From assembly GCA_903926695.1 (NCBI GenBank), contig CAIYKK010000417.1:1-7148 (forward strand): a stretch of DNA of 7,148 nt, written 5' to 3'. Numbering within the stretch: position 1 is the stretch's first letter; the number at the start of each line of letters is the position of its first letter. A model generated the notes under the pieces. That model was not told where the DNA came from and did not search any database. It saw only the letters and a list, made by a program, of their open reading frames with translations. The position numbers and the translations under genes were made by a program. This document shows positions 4,718 to 7,148 of this stretch, in pieces. The DNA comes from an uncultured Burkholderiales bacterium. Its GTDB lineage: Bacteria > Pseudomonadota > Gammaproteobacteria > Burkholderiales > Burkholderiaceae_C.

Positions 4718-5523
4718 ACACGCCCGGCGGCAGCGCACGCGCCCCGGCGGGCGACATAGCACCCCAGCACTGGCAGGGCGGGCCGATTGACTGCGCCGCC
4801 TGCGATTATTCAGCGCTGCGTGCCCTGCCCGGCGAACAAGGCTGCGAACCCGGCCACGCCTGCCTGCAAGACATTTACGCCCGGCGCATAGACCGCTTTT
4901 TCCGCTGGCATCCGGCGCTGGGCGACGCGCAACTCGCTCACCCTTATTTTGAAGTGCGCGCCATTGCGGCGCGCCACGCCAGCGTGTTCCGCCTGCTGGC
5001 GCTGATCGACGACCCGGACGAAACCGTCCGCCTGCAAATTGCCCTGCGCCTGCCGCTGGCGCAACTCTCACGCCTGGCCAACGACCCACACCGCGAAGTG
5101 CGCATCCGCGTCGCCCAGCGCCTCTCGCCCAGCGCGCTCGCGGGCCTGCGCAACGATCCCGATTACGGCGTGCGCGAGCTGGTCGCGCTGCGCCTGCCGC
5201 TGGTCATTTTGCCCGTCATGGCCAGCGACCCCGACCGCGCCGTGCGCAAACGCGTCGCCCAGCGGCTGGAAATGCCCGCGCTGCTGCGCATGGCCGACGA
5301 CGCCGAAGCCGAAGTGCGCCAGATCGTCGCCCAGCGCCTGCCCGCGCCGCTGCTCACGCGTCTGGTGCAGGACGAAGATTGGCGCGTGCGCTGGGAAGTC
5401 GCCCAGCGCGGCGATAGCGCCGTGCTCGTCGCCCTGCGCGACGATGAAGATTGCGAAGTGCGCCTGGCCGTCGCCGAGCGGCTGGCGCGTCAACCCCACG
5501 CATTAGGAGTCATTCATGGCTGA
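4714..5523 (+). CDS. [4Fe-4S]-LRV protein (leucine-rich repeat variant with N-terminal iron-sulfur cluster)
   Basis: The 269-residue protein matches the LRV protein known from Azotobacter vinelandii, where an N-terminal cysteine cluster binds [4Fe-4S] and a right-handed helical repeat solenoid follows. Cysteines 27, 30, 44 and 50 (C-X2-C-X13-C-X5-C) form the cluster site. The repeats carry Val-Arg at 81, 105, 129, 153, 177, 201, 225 and 249, an exact 24-residue period, so eight repeats. Typical unit: DDPDETVRLQIALRLP. An extra cysteine (Cys247) lies in the last repeat. The family is linked to nif clusters but its function is not established; Fe-S-dependent protein binding is a guess. The start overlaps the stop of the TPR gene by 4 nt, and the end overlaps nifZ by 8 nt. 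The 72-bp periodicity in the DNA is intact, with no frameshift. Confidence 0.92.
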   Translation: MNTPGGSARAPAGDIAPQHWQGGPIDCAACDYSALRALPGEQGCEPGHACLQDIYARRIDRFFRWHPALGDAQLAHPYFEVRAIAARHASVFRLLALIDDPDETVRLQIALRLPLAQLSRLANDPHREVRIRVAQRLSPSALAGLRNDPDYGVRELVALRLPLVILPVMASDPDRAVRKRVAQRLEMPALLRMADDAEAEVRQIVAQRLPAPLLTRLVQDEDWRVRWEVAQRGDSAVLVALRDDEDCEVRLAVAERLARQPHALGVIHG

Positions 5524-5878
5524 TATCAACCGCGACGACGCTGAAATCGAACTGGCCTTTCCGCCGCGTTTTAAATACGGCGAGCGCGTGATTGCCCGCT
5601 CGGTGATCCGCAACGACGGCACCTACAACGGCCGCGACATCGGCGAGGTGCTGGTCCACAAGGGCGAGATCGGCTACGTCATCAACATCAACACTTTTTT
5701 GCAGCAGTTCTACATCTACGCGGTCGATTTTGTCGAATCCGGCCACCGCGTCGGCATGCGCGCCAAAGAACTCTGCACGCTCGATAACCTGCCCGACGAC
5801 GTTTTGGCGCAGCTCGGCATCCAGGCCGGCGCGCTGCAGACGCTCGGTTCCGCCAAGCCCACCGGAGAATCGCCATGA
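5516..5878 (+). CDS. nifZ: NifZ, nitrogenase MoFe-protein maturation factor
   Basis: The 120-residue protein carries a NifZ domain at about 18-87: FKYGERVIARSVIRNDGTY, then a Gly-rich core with VHKGEIGYV, and a closing block VGMRAKEL. In Azotobacter, NifZ acts in formation of the second P-cluster of the MoFe protein, together with NifH as a chaperone-like factor. The start at 5516 has AGGAG 6 nt upstream, placed inside the end of the LRV gene (8-nt overlap). The last 30 residues are not part of the domain and look poorly conserved. It is the first of two tandem NifZ-domain genes and overlaps the second by 4 nt (ATGA). It is the closer of the two to classical NifZ (NDGTY motif), so I give the symbol here. 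Confidence 0.9.
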   Translation: MADINRDDAEIELAFPPRFKYGERVIARSVIRNDGTYNGRDIGEVLVHKGEIGYVININTFLQQFYIYAVDFVESGHRVGMRAKELCTLDNLPDDVLAQLGIQAGALQTLGSAKPTGESP

Positions 5879-6192
5879 ACGCTATCGACACTGCCATCGC
5901 CCCCGCCAACGCCCTTCCGGGTCTGGAGCCACGCGAGCCCGCCTACGCCTGGGGCCAGCGCGTGATTGCGCTCGATGATCTGGTCAACGACGGTAGCCAC
6001 CCCGAGCGCGCCCCCAACGCGCTGCTGGCCGCACGCGGCGCGGTCGGCGAAATCGTCAAAATCGGCCACGCGCAGGCGTTGAACGAGCCGGTGTATCTGG
6101 TGGAGTTCGACGGCTGCGTCGTCGGCTGCCTGGAAATCGAACTCGTGCCCGCCCCGCACGGCCTGCTGCCCGAAACCGGGGACGGTGTGTGA
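5875..6192 (+). CDS. Second NifZ-domain protein
   Basis: A 105-residue protein whose residues 23-91 follow the NifZ pattern: a Gly-x-x-Val block (WGQRVIALDDLVNDG), a Gly-rich turn (ARGAVGEIVKIG), then VYLVEFDGCVVGCLEIEL. It differs from its upstream neighbour in having HPERAPNALLAARG where that has a GTYNG-type turn, and in cysteines 81 and 85 next to the closing block. Tandem NifZ-domain genes downstream of an LRV gene occur in other proteobacterial nif clusters. The role is presumably in nitrogenase maturation, but whether it duplicates or differs from NifZ is unknown. The ATG at 5875 has GGAG about 8 nt upstream and overlaps the preceding stop by 4 nt. The stop overlaps the next start (GTGA) by 4 nt. 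Confidence 0.82.
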   Translation: MNAIDTAIAPANALPGLEPREPAYAWGQRVIALDDLVNDGSHPERAPNALLAARGAVGEIVKIGHAQALNEPVYLVEFDGCVVGCLEIELVPAPHGLLPETGDGV

Positions 6193-6722
6193 ACACCGCC
6201 CGCCCGCCCGATGAGGCCGACGCTCTTACAGGGGCGTGTACGCCCGGCTTGGCGTCTGCTGCGCAGGCGGGCGGTTTCGACGTGGCCGCCGAGCCTGAAG
6301 CATGGGCGGCACCGATGCCCAGGTCTGCGATGGATGCTGCAACCGCTGGCATGCCTGAAGCTGCGGCTGCGTTAGCGGCTAATCCTGTCGGCGATCTGAT
6401 CATGTTCCGCCTTAAGCGCGCCTTGCGTCAGCGGGTGCGCTACCGCTACGTCAAGCCGCTGGTGCTGCGCGAGGGGCAGAGTTTTCGCATTCAAAGCCCG
6501 TGCTGCTCGCGCAACGTCGATCCCGGCGGCGGGCTGATTGACATTGCGCTGCTCACGCCCGGCGCGTCGGGCGCGGGCGACGACACTGGCGCGGCGGGCG
6601 GCTGGAGCCTGTCTGCGCGTGACCACGCCGCTGGCGTCTGGCGCACACGGCTGCAAGGCCAGCCGCTGGACACGGTGCTCGACGCGCTGTGCGTGGACAG
6701 CGAACGCCAGTTCTGGCCCTGA
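6189..6722 (+). CDS. Nif-associated protein of unknown function with a divergent N-terminal region
   Basis: I recognise no named family. The 177-residue frame begins at GTG 6189, overlapping the NifZ-like stop by 4 nt; GGGG lies a few bases upstream. Residues 1-70 are low-complexity (Ala, Pro, Gly) and use codons such as GCT, CCT, TCT, TTA and GCA that the neighbouring genes avoid. From Met72 a compact domain appears: a basic helix (FRLKRALRQRVRYRYVKP), REGQSFRIQSPCCSRNVDP with Cys105-Cys106, IDIALL, then WSLSARDHAAGVWRTRL and a C-terminal helix ending in REFWP-like SERQFWP. The true start may be ATG 6402, giving about 106 residues, but no ribosome site is evident there. Position in the operon suggests a nif accessory role. 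Nothing indicates a membrane or export location. Confidence 0.65.
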   Translation: MNTARPPDEADALTGACTPGLASAAQAGGFDVAAEPEAWAAPMPRSAMDAATAGMPEAAAALAANPVGDLIMFRLKRALRQRVRYRYVKPLVLREGQSFRIQSPCCSRNVDPGGGLIDIALLTPGASGAGDDTGAAGGWSLSARDHAAGVWRTRLQGQPLDTVLDALCVDSERQFWP

Positions 6723-6755
6723 CGGCTTGATGTTTCCAAAGAACCGGCCACTTCC

Positions 6756-7148
6756 ATGATTTACCTCGACCACAACGCCACCACGCCGCCCGCGCCGCAG
6801 GTGATCGCGGCCATGCTGCCGGTGCTGTCCAGTTTGTGGGCCAACAGCTCGTCGCAGCACGGCCCCGGTCAGGACGCCAAACGGGCGCTCGCCGCCGCCC
6901 GCGCCACCGTCGCCCGCGTTCTGGGCTGCAAGCCGGTCGAAGTGATTTTTACCAGCGGCGCGACGGAGGCCAATCATCTCGCGGTGCGCGGCCTGCTGGC
7001 CAAAGCGCCGCCCGAGCGCCAGCGCGTGCTGTTCAGCAGCGTGGAACACGCGGGCCACCTGAAGCTGGCGCGTGCGCTGGCCGAAGGCGGCGTTCAGGTT
7101 GATTACCTGCCGGTGCTGGCTGACGGCACGCTGGATTTAACAGCCGCC
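6756..7148 (+). CDS. nifS: NifS-type cysteine desulfurase, N-terminal part (runs off the window)
   Basis: The frame starts with MIYLDHNATTPP and stays open for 131 codons to the window end. NifS is a pyridoxal-phosphate enzyme that takes sulfur from cysteine for nitrogenase Fe-S clusters. Visible family features are the LDxNATT start, NSSSQHGPGQDAKRAL (31-46), the cofactor phosphate-contact stretch FTSGATEANHLAVRG (65-79) and SVEHAGH (95-101), whose His98 stacks on the cofactor in the family. The PLP lysine and the catalytic cysteine lie beyond the window. It begins 33 nt after the preceding gene, in the same reading frame but behind a TGA; no strong ribosome site is seen (AAAGAA about 12 nt upstream). 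Another class V aminotransferase is the alternative, but the cluster favours NifS. Confidence 0.85.
   Translation, partial: MIYLDHNATTPPAPQVIAAMLPVLSSLWANSSSQHGPGQDAKRALAAARATVARVLGCKPVEVIFTSGATEANHLAVRGLLAKAPPERQRVLFSSVEHAGHLKLARALAEGGVQVDYLPVLADGTLDLTAA

Noticed and set aside
5068..5499. 143-codon minus-strand frame with periodic sequence
   Set aside because: Its apparent repeats are the reverse translation of the 72-bp LRV repeats.
6372..7058. 228-codon minus-strand frame opposite the unknown orf and nifS
   Set aside because: Antisense shadow of the clear NifS reading frame.

Overview
The window is GC-rich bacterial DNA in which a plasmid-type replication module lies back to back with a nitrogen-fixation (nif) operon. 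The gene content (TrfA-family replication initiator; nifB-fdxN-hesB-TPR-LRV-nifZ-nifZ-orf-nifS) and the strong G/C bias at third codon positions point to a diazotrophic proteobacterium. A betaproteobacterium (Burkholderiales or Rhodocyclales) is my best guess, but that is inference, since no taxonomic marker is present. An origin plus a TrfA-type initiator suggests that the nif genes sit on a plasmid, megaplasmid or chromid, or on a chromosome that has integrated one.

Layout: (1) Bases 1-47 hold the first 15 codons of an unidentified minus-strand gene with a good ribosome binding site. (2) Bases 48-360 hold no convincing gene, but contain two hairpins, one of which looks like a rightward intrinsic terminator (270-314). 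(3) Bases 361-604 form a textbook iteron origin: AT-rich repeats, one perfect DnaA box, and six 19-bp iterons in two subfamilies (4 + 2), each phased at 22 bp. (4) Bases 640-1602 (minus) encode the TrfA-like initiator, whose 3' end contains a seventh, degenerate iteron. (5) Bases 1603-1863 are the divergent control region: two NifA upstream activator sequences (TGT-N10-ACA), a full-consensus IHF site and a sigma-54 promoter (GG-N10-GC) aimed at nifB, plus a weak candidate sigma-70 -10 box for trfA. (6) Bases 1864-7148 carry nine rightward genes, tightly packed and often overlapping by 4-8 nt, so probably one operon; the last (nifS) runs off the window.

How the genes work together: NifB is the radical-SAM enzyme that builds NifB-co, the Fe-S-C core of the nitrogenase cofactor. 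FdxN is its likely electron donor or partner. The HesB/IscA-type protein and the cysteine desulfurase NifS handle Fe-S cluster supply. The NifZ pair relates to P-cluster maturation of the MoFe protein. The TPR protein, the [4Fe-4S]-LRV protein and the 177-residue orf are nif-associated accessory proteins of unknown or poorly known role. The most interesting feature is that the NifA/IHF/sigma-54 switch of nifB shares one roughly 260-bp region with the start of the replication initiator gene, so that nitrogen regulation and plasmid replication control are physically adjacent.
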